From assembly GCA_009760855.2 (NCBI GenBank), contig WPIO01000062.1:452501-516500 (forward strand): a DNA stretch of 64,000 bases, read 5' to 3'. Positions 34,318 through 47,019 of the stretch are shown here, in pieces; position 1 is the first letter of the stretch; the number at the start of each line of letters is the position of its first letter. Source of the DNA: Cristatella mucedo (taxonomy: Eukaryota; Bryozoa; Phylactolaemata; Cristatellidae). Below the pieces are notes generated by a model. It did no database searches. It saw only the letters and a program-made list of their open reading frames with translations, and had not been told where the DNA came from. The position numbers and the translations under genes are program-made.

Positions 34318-34559
34318 CGGGTGACTCAAACATTTCTTGCTGTATAACCCTCCCGGTTCATATAGTCTGTGTTGTACATCCCCATCAGGGTTTGTGAAAA
34401 ACCACAATTCTTTGAAAAAACAGCTCCCTTACTGTTTTGAATTTTCAAAATACAGCTGTTCAAAGCTAATGTTACCATTTTTTCCATATTTTCACAAATT
34501 TTACTGTCAGTAGCTTTTTTTGATAAACGCCATTTTATTATATACCTATCGTAATAAGT
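34318..34559. other. No recognisable feature
   Basis: Short AT-rich gap between LINE-alpha and the hAT relic. Confidence 0.4.
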
Positions 34560-36335
34560 TCTAAATCAATACATTTTTACTTACAACAGTACTTTTCGAA
34601 TACAACTGCTGGAAGCGATTTGTCCAAGAGACGCGATCTTAATTTTGCACATCAATTCGTACAGACAGAAAAGCTCTCAACGTCCTTTGATGTTGGTTTA
34701 AGGGATATAATTGCATTGCACAGTTTATAGACATTTTTAGTGGGCTGCTCAGAGTTCCAGGAGAGCGTAAATTCGGACTGGAGCCGCTTGAAACTGTCTT
34801 GCCCTGCGACTGCAATTGATCCATCTTTTTGAAGCAACAAATTCAATTGATCTTGACGAGAAAAGTGAACGCTTTCAGCATTATTTGACGAGTGTTCGAT
34901 GAGAACTTCTACATCGCTGATCCAAATAGACGGGACGCTAGATTTCCTGAGAAATTTAGCGTAGTTTTTGACGGGGCGACAGATGAATTGAATTTTTGAG
35001 ACTGCGCAAGAAGTTCGTAACATCCTTGTTCAACCGCTCTTCAACCTGACACTTCAAATTTTCCATGAGCTCTGTACTAATGTCGTTATTCAGGTGAGAG
35101 AACTTGTTGAACATGAATTCTAAAATCGTGTCAGCACTCACTGAAGTCGCGTCTTCTCGATTTAGATTTTCAACAGTAAATTTCACAGTTTCCGTTGCCT
35201 TAAGAGAGTTTTGAGAGCGTCAAAATCCAATGTCTCAATCATTTCAAACGCCTTGAATTCAGTTAGTGTCTCGGTGATGTCTCTTGTGATTTATGTCTTT
35301 ACCAGCGGCTCTAACATTGTTGGGATGGTGCTCCAGCGAATCTTCAGGTCAAGTTGCAGTTCAATCTCGCATCCAAACTCACTTTTACTTTAGATTGAAA
35401 GACATTATTTCAAACAGTTGATTTTTAGATGAATTCGACAAGCGAGCGTAATTTTATGAGAAGATCGTGGTAATCAACGTCTCCTTCTAATGCATTATTT
35501 CTGATCATTGCCATATATCGCAACTATCCAGGTTTAAATTGCTCATCTTAGTACTCTTCTGCTAGAATGTGTCTCATACTCCAAGGTTCAGATCATGGTT
35601 TAAGCAGAACTGTCCGATGACATCGATGTGGCTAATGCATTTTTTATTTACTGCAGCACCGAACTGAGGAGATCCCATCAAATCCCTCTCCATTGTTATT
35701 CCAAAAAAGCTCAAAGGATGTTTCACTGATTCGTACATCGAGAGCAGTGCACGAACCAAATATGCGAACACGAACCGTCTTCGTTTTTGCTTTATTACCT
35801 CTATCATGAATGTTGACTCCAAAGAATCGACATCCCCTCACGAATGTGTATTCATTCATTGTCATGCTAAACTTTACTCCTCTATCTCAAGTTTTCCATT
35901 AATTTCAGCGATCGTTTTGTTTCTTATTTCTTCGTCATCATAATGCAGCAGCTTCTTCACATCGCTTTCGTTCGCTAGAAGTTTGAATCAGTCCCACGAG
36001 ATTGACGGCCATATAAACTTATTTATGGCGCTAATCGATATTCCACCAGTAGCCAGATCGGTAACAATCTCCTTCAGACCAGGAAATCTGTAATCGTTTT
36101 GTTTTTCGTACTGCTCACGGGCTTTTCCTTGCATGTAGACCCTCTAGCAGGTTTATCAAAATCAACTACGCGTATTTCCAAATGATTCTTCAACGTTGTC
36201 GTGGAGTTTCCAGAACATTTGATGATTTTATTTCTTCATCCTCATTGACCTTCTAGCTCTTCTGTAATTGGATTCTTTTGTTTTGCAGCTTGTTCTCAAA
36301 CTGAAGGCATGGCTGAAAAGAACATCAATATTTGT
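34560..36335 (-). pseudogene. hAT-type transposase pseudogene with BED finger
   Basis: Read on the minus strand with several stops and frameshifts. A BED-finger end lies at about 36230-36180 (KCSGNSTTTLKNHLEI). Then come GGISISAINKFIWPSISW (about 36040-36000), KKLLHYDDEEIRNKTIAEI (about 35960-35905), and a catalytic-region segment NEYTFVRGCRFFGVNIHD (about 35860-35805). GSCTALDVRISETS follows, then the hAT C-terminal dimerisation block LKPTSKDVESFSVCTN (about 34715-34667). After an in-frame TGA the block continues as CAKLRSRLLDKSL. This order matches BED-hAT transposases. No terminal inverted repeats or 8-bp duplication were identified. No intact frame remains. Confidence 0.75.
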
Positions 36336-36552
36336 TGATGCCACAAGAACAACTTAATTAATATCTTACTTAATTTTTGCAAAAATCCATTTTAATTTTA
36401 ATTGTTGGCCATTTTGATAAAATGATCTTAAAAAATTACCAGCACATTCAAAATAAATTATAAAATTTGTTTTCCGTTACATATTTCATATCCACAATGA
36501 ACGCTGGAGCTTCAGCTGCAGTATTTTTTGTTTACAAGTTTCCGTTAGAAAG

Positions 36553-36860
36553 AGTAATAATAATAATAATACTGCACTTGATAAAGCGCCCACACAGAAC
36601 TTAATCTCTTTCTAGGTGCTTTACATTTGCTGCAAAGGGAAATGCAATTGAATGGTAAGTAAAATCATGCTTGAATAACAAACAAAAAGAATAAAATAGT
36701 TTTGGGTGACATGCACAGGGTCAGCATGCAAATGTTGTTAGTGGCAGCATGCACAGTGTCAGCACGCATAGCACATGAAGGACGAATCACAGGGACCCAC
36801 TAAATGCTCTCCTAAATAGGTGTGTTTTTAAGTTCCTTTTAAATGTGGTCAAGAGTAAAC
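36553..36860 (-). mobile_element. LINE-alpha 3' UTR with ATT tail
   Basis: Starts with AATAATAATAATAAT on the + strand, i.e. an ATT tail on the minus strand. Next are TGATAAAGCGCCC, ACTTAATCTCTTTCTAGG and the 3' UTR motifs (TTAGTGGCAGCATGCACAGT, GACGAATCACAGGGACCCAC). It is truncated at about 36860, within the extreme C-terminal codons (TTTAAATGTGGTCAAG). Confidence 0.9.
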
Positions 36861-38284
36861 CAGTAAGAAGAAAATGGCTGTTTACGGTTTTGATTTTTGG
36901 GAAACAGCAGCTGTTTTGCGTTACTGTTAAACATTTACCTGAAACTCGAATCCCCATTTACAATACGTTCATTGTTGTATACACAGACCCCCTCCATTCG
37001 TGTCACCAGGCTTGCTTCTCATGAGTTAGGTAACTCGTTCAGGAATCTTGGCTATTGTACAGCCACAGCTGTGGTGACTACACTTGTTCCACTATAATGG
37101 TAGTGAGAGGTTGATTACGTCCGGAAGAGTGTTGAAGCCTGTTGTCCTGCTGTCATCTGAGGCTCGGCCACTTAAATCTTACCTCAACTGACAATGCGAG
37201 AGATGCTGTGTAACCCAAGCCAGATCATGATAGCTATGTGAAACCAATGCTCTTACGAAGATATTTCGGAGGTAAATGAAGTCTAATGACTGGGAAGTAA
37301 ACAATTGATAAATTTCTTGTAGTTAGCCAAAATTAAGAGCTTAACAAAGATCTAAAATTATTTTTTGTTTTTAGACCTCTATTGCTTAGAATTTAGATGT
37401 ATCGGAGTCAAATGCAACAAAGTAAAAGGAATTGCCTTTTAAGATATTTCAAACTTTAACGCAACCTATCTGGTATGCAATCAGTTCCCGTGTCGCCAAT
37501 CAACGGCTTCGAAACTCCATTCGAATTTATCACGCAATTATGCATAGGGGGCTGTATTCATAATTTAAACAGCAGAACTTACGCCAACTAATATGCGCTA
37601 CATCCAATTTGATAGAAAATTTCTTAGTGAGTCTGAAAAAACTGATTCAATATATTTGTCTATTTATACTTTTAAATGAAATCTCAGTTGCTTCCGACGG
37701 TAAGTCTGTGCCCCGTACCCGTGTACGCAATTGATTTCTCATTGCAAATTGGAATAATGGTAATGAAAACCCCAATGTTAAGATAGCCAACTTTGCTTAA
37801 GGCGTTTAAAGGAGTTTGAATTTGATTATTGCCGATATTTGAAAACATAAACTGAAGTTCTGAAAATGTTATACTTTAACTCATATGTTATGCAGTCTGA
37901 TTAGTCTAAACGGATTTTTTTTTTATAAATTTACGATTCGTTGCTACTTTTTAAATTACAAAAATAGTAGTTTAGTAAAGACTTGTATTTCAAAAACAAT
38001 TTTCGTTCATAGTTGTACGAGTTCGCATATATGAAGCAAGTCTATATGAGCTTCAAATTTTAGAGAATTAATTTAAACATTTTAGACATGAAAATGTTTT
38101 TGAATTTTTCTAAAACATCCAATCAATCAATTTTTCAAAAATGGGAGACGATAGCCTGGAGAGACAAAGGTATAAAATAAGGATATAGAAGCAAACTTGA
38201 AAGTTTTTAAAATGACTTACGGGAAATATTCTCGTGCGGTATAAAAACAAATGTACTAATCTACTCACCTATGCATTTACTGAG
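36861..38284. other. AT-rich DNA, no recognisable feature
   Basis: About 1.4 kb of AT-rich sequence between two LINE-alpha tails. Frames are short and no repeat or domain was recognised. Confidence 0.45.
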
Positions 38285-38992
38285 AATAAATAATAACAAA
38301 AATAGTAATAATTATGCCCTTGATAAAAAAGCGCCCTCAGAGAACTCAATCTCTTTCTAGGCGCTTTACATTTGCTGCAAAGGGAAACGCGATTGAATGG
38401 TGAGTAAAATCATGCTTGATAAACAACATGAATAACATGGTTAGGAGAGACATGCACAGGGTCAGCATGCAAATGTGGTTAGTGGTAGCATGCCCAGTGT
38501 CATCACGCATAAGCACATGAAGGACGAATCACAGGGACCCACTAAATACTGTCCTAAATAGGCGTGTTTTAAGTTCTTTTTAAATGTGGTCAAGTCAGGG
38601 GATGTTCTGACGCATGTCGGGAGGGATTTTCAGGCTTCGGGAGCAAACGAACTACATACACGGTCTCCAAAGGATTTGAGGTTTGTACGAGGTATTGTTA
38701 GACTGTTGGATTCCAAAAAGTGGGTGGTACGATGCTTGGCCTGGTGGGGGAGTAGATCTGAGAAATAGGCTGGAGTCAAAGAATGAAGTGACCTATAACT
38801 GAGCGACAAAACACTGAAGTTGATCCGTTGCTTGACTGGTAGCCAGTGCAGGTCGGTGAGGAGTGGTGTGATGTGGCAACTGCAACGTTCACGACAGACA
38901 AGCCTAGCTGCGGTGTTTTGCACCAGCTGCAATCGCCTGATTGCACAGGCCGGTGGGCCAGCAAGCAGTGAGTTACAGAAGTCAACCAACAA
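38285..38992 (-). mobile_element. LINE-alpha 3' part of a 5'-inverted copy
   Basis: The minus strand runs from DFCNSLLAGPPACAIRRLQL through DLHWLPVKQRINFSVLSLSY and the SFGDRVCSSFAPEA block. The 3' UTR follows, then the tail and an imperfect AAT/ATT run at 38285-38315. The frame is open for 120 codons (38630-38992), so this is one of the better preserved copies. At its 5' side it abuts an oppositely oriented piece of the same element (38993-39310). Confidence 0.9.
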
Positions 38993-39310
38993 GATAAAAC
39001 CAACTTGCTAGCTATGGAAAACCTAGTGTTACTAAGAAAATAGAGATCACATCTCTCAAAATGGGCCCTGCCAGCATATCTCCTGCAGTGTCTGCATGAA
39101 ATCTATGTGTCCTGTTCCAAAGTAATCTTTCATTAGACGACCACATCAGCTCTACAGTCAAGTCTGCTTACTTTCACTTACGTAATTGCAAAAATTAGGA
39201 GTAATAAATCCAAGTTGGTCCATGCATTTGTGGCACCCCATCTCGACTTCTATAACTCACTACTTGCAGGTCTTCCGACTTGTACAATAAGGCGTTTACA
39301 GAAGTGCAAA
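38993..39310 (+). mobile_element. LINE-alpha 5' part, inverted
   Basis: The + strand encodes, with frame breaks, the segment just upstream of the previous piece in the element: TNLLAMENLVLL, an ALPAYLLQCLHEI region, SALQSSLLTFTY, then HAFVAPHLDFYNSLLAGLPT and CTIRRLQK. The element breakpoint therefore falls at RRLQ in both pieces. This inverted arrangement is the expected product of twin priming. Confidence 0.8.
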
Positions 39311-40124
39311 ATTCAGCTTATTGTTATTATTAATCTATACAGAGAGAATTATGCACGAATCAGTGCAATAATCGGCCACTTGAAATATTTTTATCAGCCA
39401 AAAGATTCCTAAAAGTAAACTGTTCAACTTGAAGGACAATGAGAGCCATGCATTTCGAGAAAAAGATTAGCTTTGGGATTGCTGCTGTTGATAGATTCGT
39501 GTCCGTGACTCGTGATTAGATGAAGAGCGATGTATTAAGAAACCTCAAGGCTGTAGGTTAAAAACGGAGCCCAGTGGATATACAAATTGCATCACCTGAG
39601 GTATAATCCACAACATTTTAGAGCTCAAGAGGTGGATAGATACAGACAACTCCAAGCAAAGTTTGCTGATAGCCGATGGCTGCGTACGTAGCCTTTACAC
39701 GCAGATATCGATGATGTTCTAAATGTTAGTCAATACGTCGTTATGCTTATGAATAAAAGTGAACTTGAAATAAAATTGAAATGATTTACAATTATAATTT
39801 AGAAGTTATGCTCTAAGTAATCTAGAGAAACCTTTCCTTAAAAATATGTAAATGGTAGGATAATAAAATCTCGTGAAATTGAAATAGGATTCTCATTAGA
39901 AAGACAGCGCAAGACTTGTGCTATGGTCAAAAAATGTAAGTTTAACTTATAAATCTAATTTAAAAACTTCATAGCATTAGTGAATGATTACTTACAAATA
40001 TTTTGATAGAGTTCTCATTTGTTATTATTACAGTTAAGTTTATTAATTCATTTTTGTAGCAATGAAGCTTACCGCTCTCCTCACACGAAGAGGCGTGAGA
40101 AAGTTAGGAGAACAAGACTTAGTA
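39311..40124. other. No recognisable feature
   Basis: AT-rich sequence without supported genes or repeats. Confidence 0.4.
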
Positions 40125-40194
40125 AAGGAAAGAGAGTAAGAGAGAAAGAGAGAGAGAGCAAGACAGAGATAGAGAGAGAGAGCGAGCGAGAGAG

Positions 40195-40247
<53 letters not shown>

Positions 40248-40270
40248 TAGGTAGAGAGGGAGAGAAGGAA
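40125..40270. repeat. (GA)n microsatellite
   Basis: GA dinucleotides, purest at 40199-40242, with degenerate GA-rich flanks. It produces a poly Arg-Glu shadow frame. Confidence 0.95.
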
Positions 40271-40829
40271 GAGAAAGGGAAACTGCTGACGAATAAAGAA
40301 AGAGGCTGCAAATAAAGCCACGACTCCTTGCTTTTTAAGCTGGGTGCAGATTGTTATGCAAAAAAGGGGCGCATCAAATATAAGCCCTGCAAGTCATATC
40401 CGCATCTAGTTAGCCTCCCTGGCTATTGCAAATTGGGTGCAAATTCATGGTGTAAACCCAGAAGCCATCGAGTTTCTTTAGTTATTTTATTCCGTGGTTA
40501 AGCAGAGCTAATTTTATTTCGCATGCACTCCGTAATTAACCGACACTGAAACACTGGACGTTGCAATTGGCTACGTACTAAGCAATTGGCCACAGGAAGA
40601 TGGCTTCACAGTAGCGTGAAAAACTCACGAGTGCACGCACGGTAGAGGTCACACGTAAGGGTCACACGTAGGTTCTTCTCGCTGCTACTATGTTCGAGTA
40701 GCCCTCAATAGTTAAGGTAGCGGCGAAAAGTGAGCGATGTACAGCCTTGCCGCAGCAGCACGTCAAAGGGCGACCAACGTGTGGGACCAACGACATCGTA
40801 AGCTTCTACGATTAACGTAGCGCTAGAGC
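40271..40829. other. No recognisable feature
   Basis: No gene or repeat assigned. Confidence 0.4.
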
Positions 40830-41872
40830 CCTGGTCCTATCCTACTTGATCTACCAGCGGCGTTTGACACTATTGATTATGATATCCTAGTTGAACGATT
40901 GAAAATAACGATCGGTCTGGCAGACGAGGCATTGCTCAAATAATACTTGTCCTGTGTCGTGTGGTGGTCAAATTTCATCCAGCAGACCAGTCATTTGTGA
41001 GGCTCCACAAGGGTCGGTTCTTGGTCCTTCGCTGTTCTCCATTTATATCGAGCCTCTGGGAAAAGTAATTCAAGCCCGTTGATCACTTCTATGCTGACGA
41101 TAACAGCACTATTTTCAGTACACAACCGGAATCCGCTTCAGCATTTGATAAACTGAATGGTTGCCTTGCAGACATCCGATCTTGAATGTCGACCGATTTC
41201 CTTAGACTAAACGATGGTACAAACAAACTTCTACCCATGGGACACCCCAAGCGTGCTATTGGACTAGCAGACTTGGCTCTTCTAATTGGTGTTGCCGTGG
41301 CGTGCCCGTCACCACGTGCTCGTAATTTAGGAATCTGCTTTAATAACCGCTTGAAGTTCCAAATCATTATTAAGGAGACTGCTTCCGCAACTAGTCATCA
41401 AGATCGACCCCTGTCTAAGATTAGAGGCCGTCTATCACGATGGCTTGCTAAAAGTCTAGCTAGGTCTGCAGTTCGGCCTAGGATGGACTACCGAAATTCT
41501 GTTTTAGCTGGGCTACTGAAGAAAGAAAGCCACTTAAGCCTCAGCAGTCGGTGATGAATATGGCTGCAAGGCAAGTAAAAAATTCTAAGAAATTCTGCCA
41601 TGTGTCTCCTTAGTTGAAGGAGATGCAATGGCCCCCCCCGGTCGATCAATGGATCTAGAGCAAAGGCTCTTACCCTGACTCACAGCCCGCGATGGCTTGG
41701 CTCCTTCACACCTAGCTGGACTGCTGCTCCAGTTTCAGCCTCTTCATGCCCCTCTGCTGACTCAGCTATGCTTCTCACATTCTCTTTGCTGGGTGAGATT
41801 AAGTCTGATGGCTACCGTGTGCCTACAGGGCGCTGCTTACGCTTTGAATACGCTATTGAAAACTCTCCTGCT
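40830..41872 (+). mobile_element. LINE-beta copy, interrupted by LTR element
   Basis: Frames broken by indels give AFDTIDYDILVERLK (motif A), a GSVLGPSLFSIYIEPLGK-like motif B stretch, DHFYADDNSTIF (motif C), DKLNGCLADIRS, then the post-RT region (PRARNLGICFNNRLKFQ) and the C-terminal QFQPLHAPL block. The 3' UTR (GAGATTAAGTCTGATGGCTA, CGCTATTGAAAACTCTCCTG) stops at 41872, where an LTR element is inserted. It resumes at 43931. Confidence 0.85.
41868..41872 (+). other. Target-site duplication, left copy (ctgct)
   Basis: Five bases before the TGTAGT terminus. The LINE-beta consensus at this point (from 50890 and 52070) reads ctgcg; this copy differs in the last base. Confidence 0.6.
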
Positions 41873-42120
41873 TGTAGTTAGGTTCGCGAATAGCACAGAA
41901 ATTTCAGCTGACGTCCAACGCCACCAGTTTATTGCCGGAGCAGGGAAAGCACGACTCTCCTCGCCTCTCTCACTCCCTCAAGTCCCCCCCCCCCCCGCTG
42001 CTCCGTATAAATAACAATAAATGCATCCAACATCTGTTCACCGGCGGGTAAGCGGAGGAGCCTTACCGGCATGTGTCCAAGCCAAATTGGAGCCAAGCCC
42101 TTGCTTATCGTCCGAATAGA
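41873..42120. repeat. LTR, left copy (248 bp)
   Basis: Starts TGTAGTT. It aligns throughout with 43663-43930: TTCGCG, CAACGCCACCA, the CTCTCC/CCCTC region, TACATCTAAACATCTGTTC-like, CGGAGGA, CATGTGT-C-AGCCAAAT and GGAGCCAAG. Its far end, GTCCGAATAGA, has lost the canonical ACTACA seen in the right copy. A poly-C run (41985-41998) lies inside. Confidence 0.8.
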
Positions 42121-43662
42121 TTCCTCCGCGATCTAAAGATAACAAATCCCAGCGGCAGCAAAAGGAAAAGCAAAGTGCCGAGCACATTTGGACACATGGC
42201 GCATACCGAGCCGCTACAAATGCGACACCACACACCCAGGACGTCAACAAAAACATGAACGCCACAGCAAGACAGAGCAACGAGCAAAGGGCTCTGAAAG
42301 CAGAACAGAGCTTCCCCTTCAGTGGGAAAATGAGGCAGAAAAATCCCGTAACAAAACAAGAGCGCCGTATCACTACAACAGCCAACATTAACAGCTGATC
42401 CCACAGGCAGGTGGGCCGCCTCACAGCCATGAGCTGACCCCACAGGCAGGTGCGCTATCTCACAGCCGCTCGAAAAACGATTAGGGGCCATCATTTAAGC
42501 GAAGTCACGTGCTCTCTGATCAGTAGATCAGTCCATGACGTAGTCGGAGCACCGAAGTGGGCGCTGCAGTTTTGACCACACGGGAAGCTGGCGGCTGCCA
42601 ATTCTTTCTGCACCGTCACACTGATCATCGTCGACTCATATGCTGGCGGCTGAGCAGGTGACCGCACAGGCAGGCATGCTACCTCAAGGCTGCTCAAAGG
42701 AGGCGCGCTGGAGCACGACCTTTCTCGACCAGCCGGCCATGTGAGCCACCGGCAATCGTCACAGAGCTTCCACTTCCGCAGCCTTTCCTTTTTCAGACCT
42801 CGACCGCGGTCGCTCCAGCCGCTACTACGGACTCTGCCGCCGTTTTTTAGGGCTCAGCCACCACCATTGTGGGCTCTGCCACCGCGTCTCCAACCAGCAC
42901 CTCGTCTCCGACTTTTGCTGCGCCAGAGCCCACCGGCTGGTCACAGGCCAGTGTCGCATTCATGGCTTTCGCTGACTCGCAAGCAGTTGCCTCTATTCCG
43001 GGTCGCTGCCGCCTCTCTCGTGGAAGCCACCGACTCTCTCGCGTCTGCATATACTGCTGCCTCTCTGCCGCACGCCCGCCTCACTGCTCTATGCCTCAGC
43101 CCCGACGCTGACAGTTGTATCGAAGAACACCGTCGCCTCGTAGCATACCGTCGGCGTCTAGCAAACCGTCACCGCCTCACAGATCTCTGCCAACCGTTTT
43201 TCCGCCGCCGCTGCGTAACACGCCATCGCCGCCTGGCCAACCGTCAATGCCTGGAGCTCGGTCGCCTCCTGCCACACGGCGGCAGCCTGGAAAACGTTTG
43301 TCGCCCGGCACACCGCGAGTCATTGCTGCTGTCACTTCCGGCAGCTCCTGTCCGCCCCCTCAGTCCGACCAGCTTTTACCAGATCAGCGCGCAGCAGCCT
43401 CACTCTACCCGTCGGCCAGGTGAATGCCCTTACTAGGGCCTCACACAGCTTTGCGTAGTTATCTTGCACTGCCTGCGAGAGACTCAAGACAAACGTGAAA
43501 AACCTGCCTTGCATCGAAAGTAGTAAACACGAGTGCCACTTACTCCGTTCTTAGCGAATTTGCTTGATCTCCATCTCGAAAAACCACAGCCAGCCAAAGA
43601 AGTCTCCGAAGCCATTTAAGCTTTCGAGCGCTTCACATGACATCTCAAATGCTGAAATAGCT

Positions 43663-43930
43663 TGTAGTTTTGTTCGCGCTTAGTTCGGAAACGCCAGCCC
43701 CGATGTACAACGCCACCAATGTACTTCATTACGCACGGAGGGGGGGAAGCACCACTCTCTTTGCCCCTCTCGCCCACATAAGTCCCTCCCCCGCTGCTAG
43801 ACCACAGCTCCGCACCACCCGTCCCGACGATACATCTAAACATCTGTTCCCCAGCGGCTTAGCGGAGGAACACTAATGGCATGTGTACGAGCCAAATCGG
43901 AGCCAAGCGCTGGCTTATCATCAGACTACA
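43663..43930. repeat. LTR, right copy (268 bp)
   Basis: TGTAGTTTTGTTCGCG at the start and ATCATCAGACTACA at the end. It aligns with the left copy with substitutions and indels, so the two LTRs have diverged since insertion. Confidence 0.8.
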
Positions 43931-44000
43931 CTGAGTGAGACCCACCTGGCCCTTCGGGATTTGTTGAATTACACACGGAGATACGTCACGTTTCATTAAA
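43931..44000 (+). mobile_element. LINE-beta 3' UTR, continuation after LTR insertion
   Basis: Begins with the right target duplicate ctgag, then TGAGACCCACCTGG and GAATTACACACGGAGATACG. These match the LINE-beta 3' end at 50895-50945 and 52070-52115. Confidence 0.85.
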
Positions 44001-44430
<430 letters not shown>

Positions 44431-45474
44431 ATCTGCCGTGTTCAGGTTCTTGCCTTACATGCCGGCCAGGTCAGAAGTCTTACATAAATACGTTCACGCA
44501 AATAAACATCGCACCACTCATACGCCTACATGTCGTGGCCATGTTGTAAGCTGTCTTCAGATGAACGTTAGGGGACACGATGCTCAAAATTCATATCGAC
44601 GGATATTTGCATTGCTAGCACGATCTCCTATAAATGCGCCAATAGTATTTCATTATTCGCCGCGTACATTTTCCGCGCTCAATCAATGACGTTTGCGGTC
44701 CGCTTATGATAGATAGTGGGTAAGCGCTGCACAATCGTTTCTTCAATCGTAGGGTCTTCTCTGAGAGCGGTTGCTTCACTAGTGCTAGTGCCGAGGCTGC
44801 CGAGGCCGCCACGGCTCCGCTCCAAAGCCGGAAGGAACTGCGGCGGGAGGTCGGCACACTCCGCGTCCGGGGGACGCGCAAGGAGTTTCCTAGCAAGCGA
44901 GCAAAATTTTCTTGCTTACCCTGTGCTCGGAATGGCGCTAACTTTGAAACTTGAGAATTTCACTAAAGTGTGAAAAAAAGCAATAAATAATACGAGCGCA
45001 GATCCAACTCGCTGTGCGAAGACGCAGAACAGCTGCTGAAGTCTCTGCTAATCTGCATAACGGCTCATCGTCGAGGGCTTGCTACTTGCGAGTAAATTTG
45101 TGTCAGGATAGATATTTAATAGCAAAAGTGTCGCTGTAAACGGGATTGAACAGAGAGCCAAACTCCTCAGTGCGTAGAGCTGGTCAGTATATTGTAGTCA
45201 TTTGCTGAGCCAGGGGTAGGGGGAGCGTTCGCCTCCACTCTACCGCGGGTCAGTGAGGACCCGGGCCGCCCTTGCTCCCTATTCCTCGACCGTCACTAAC
45301 GATGAAATTATCTCTTGGTTGCACTCGACGAGCAACTGCAGAGTTCGTGTCTGATAGACACTGTACTGTGATTTAGCGCTACTATAGGTCATTAATTGCA
45401 GGTCTTACCCCCTACATACAAATCTTACGGGTCATATCCCCAAGATGAAAATACTGGCTCCGTTTCTGATCGTT
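44431..45474. other. No gene; small CpG-rich patch
   Basis: 44770-44890 is CpG-rich (GAGGCCGCCACGGCTCCGC, GCGGGAGGTCGGCACACTCC) amid AT-richer DNA. No exon was recognised. Confidence 0.4.
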
Positions 45475-45637
45475 GCGCTTGGGTTGTAGCCCATGGGTAA
45501 GGCGCTTGCACTTCGTCGCGGGTTCAAGCCATCCATCAGCGGGAATTTCCTTATTGTCCTCTGCAAGTGGCGGTGATAGCCATGAAGGCTCTTCTGCCGC
45601 TATAAAAATGAGGCTGCTAAATTAGCTAGCTTTTTCC
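45475..45637 (+). repeat. tRNA-derived SINE family A, nearly complete
   Basis: Head GTAGCCCATGGGTAAGGCGC (box A), then CGCGGGTTCAAGCC (box B), GGGAATTTCCTTATTGTCC, GTGGCGGTGATAGCC, AAGGCTCTTCTGCCGCTATA, and a tail ATGAGGCTGCTAAATTAGC. It is the best full-length family A copy here. Confidence 0.85.
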
Positions 45638-46826
<1,189 letters not shown>

Positions 46827-47019
46827 TCTACCTATGCATCTATCTGCGTATCTATGTATCTATCTATCTATGTATCTATCCATGTCATGTATCTATGCAT
46901 CTACGTATCTATGTATCCATGTGAGACATACCGCAGACTATACCAGAACGCATACACAAGAAGCTCTAATTAAGATTGCACGCTGCTCTACTCTTCGGTT
47001 ACTGTGTACTCGCATAACT

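Larger units (their letters stand above)
41873..43930. mobile_element. LTR retroelement, non-autonomous or degenerate, nested in LINE-beta
   Basis: A 2058-bp unit bounded by two direct repeats of 248 and 268 bp with short inverted termini (TGTAGT...ACTACA) and a 5-bp target duplication. It splits the LINE-beta 3' UTR cleanly. The internal 1.5 kb has no recognisable protease, RT or integrase. Both strands contain long GC-rich frames (231 codons on + at 42741-43436). On the minus strand a frame from 43514 (RFFTFVLSLSQAVQDNYAKL...) could be a gag relic. A purine-rich GGAGGAA on the minus strand next to the left LTR would fit a polypurine tract if the element reads on the minus strand. Orientation stays unresolved. 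Confidence 0.75.

Noticed and set aside
40019..40315. Arg-Glu-rich frame (also 44260-44487, and Leu-Ser frame at 58607-59278)
   Set aside because: Products of GA repeats, not low-complexity proteins.
42741..43436. 231-codon Pro/Leu/Arg-rich + frame
   Set aside because: It lies inside the LTR element, has no retroviral domain, and overlaps long frames on the other strand.
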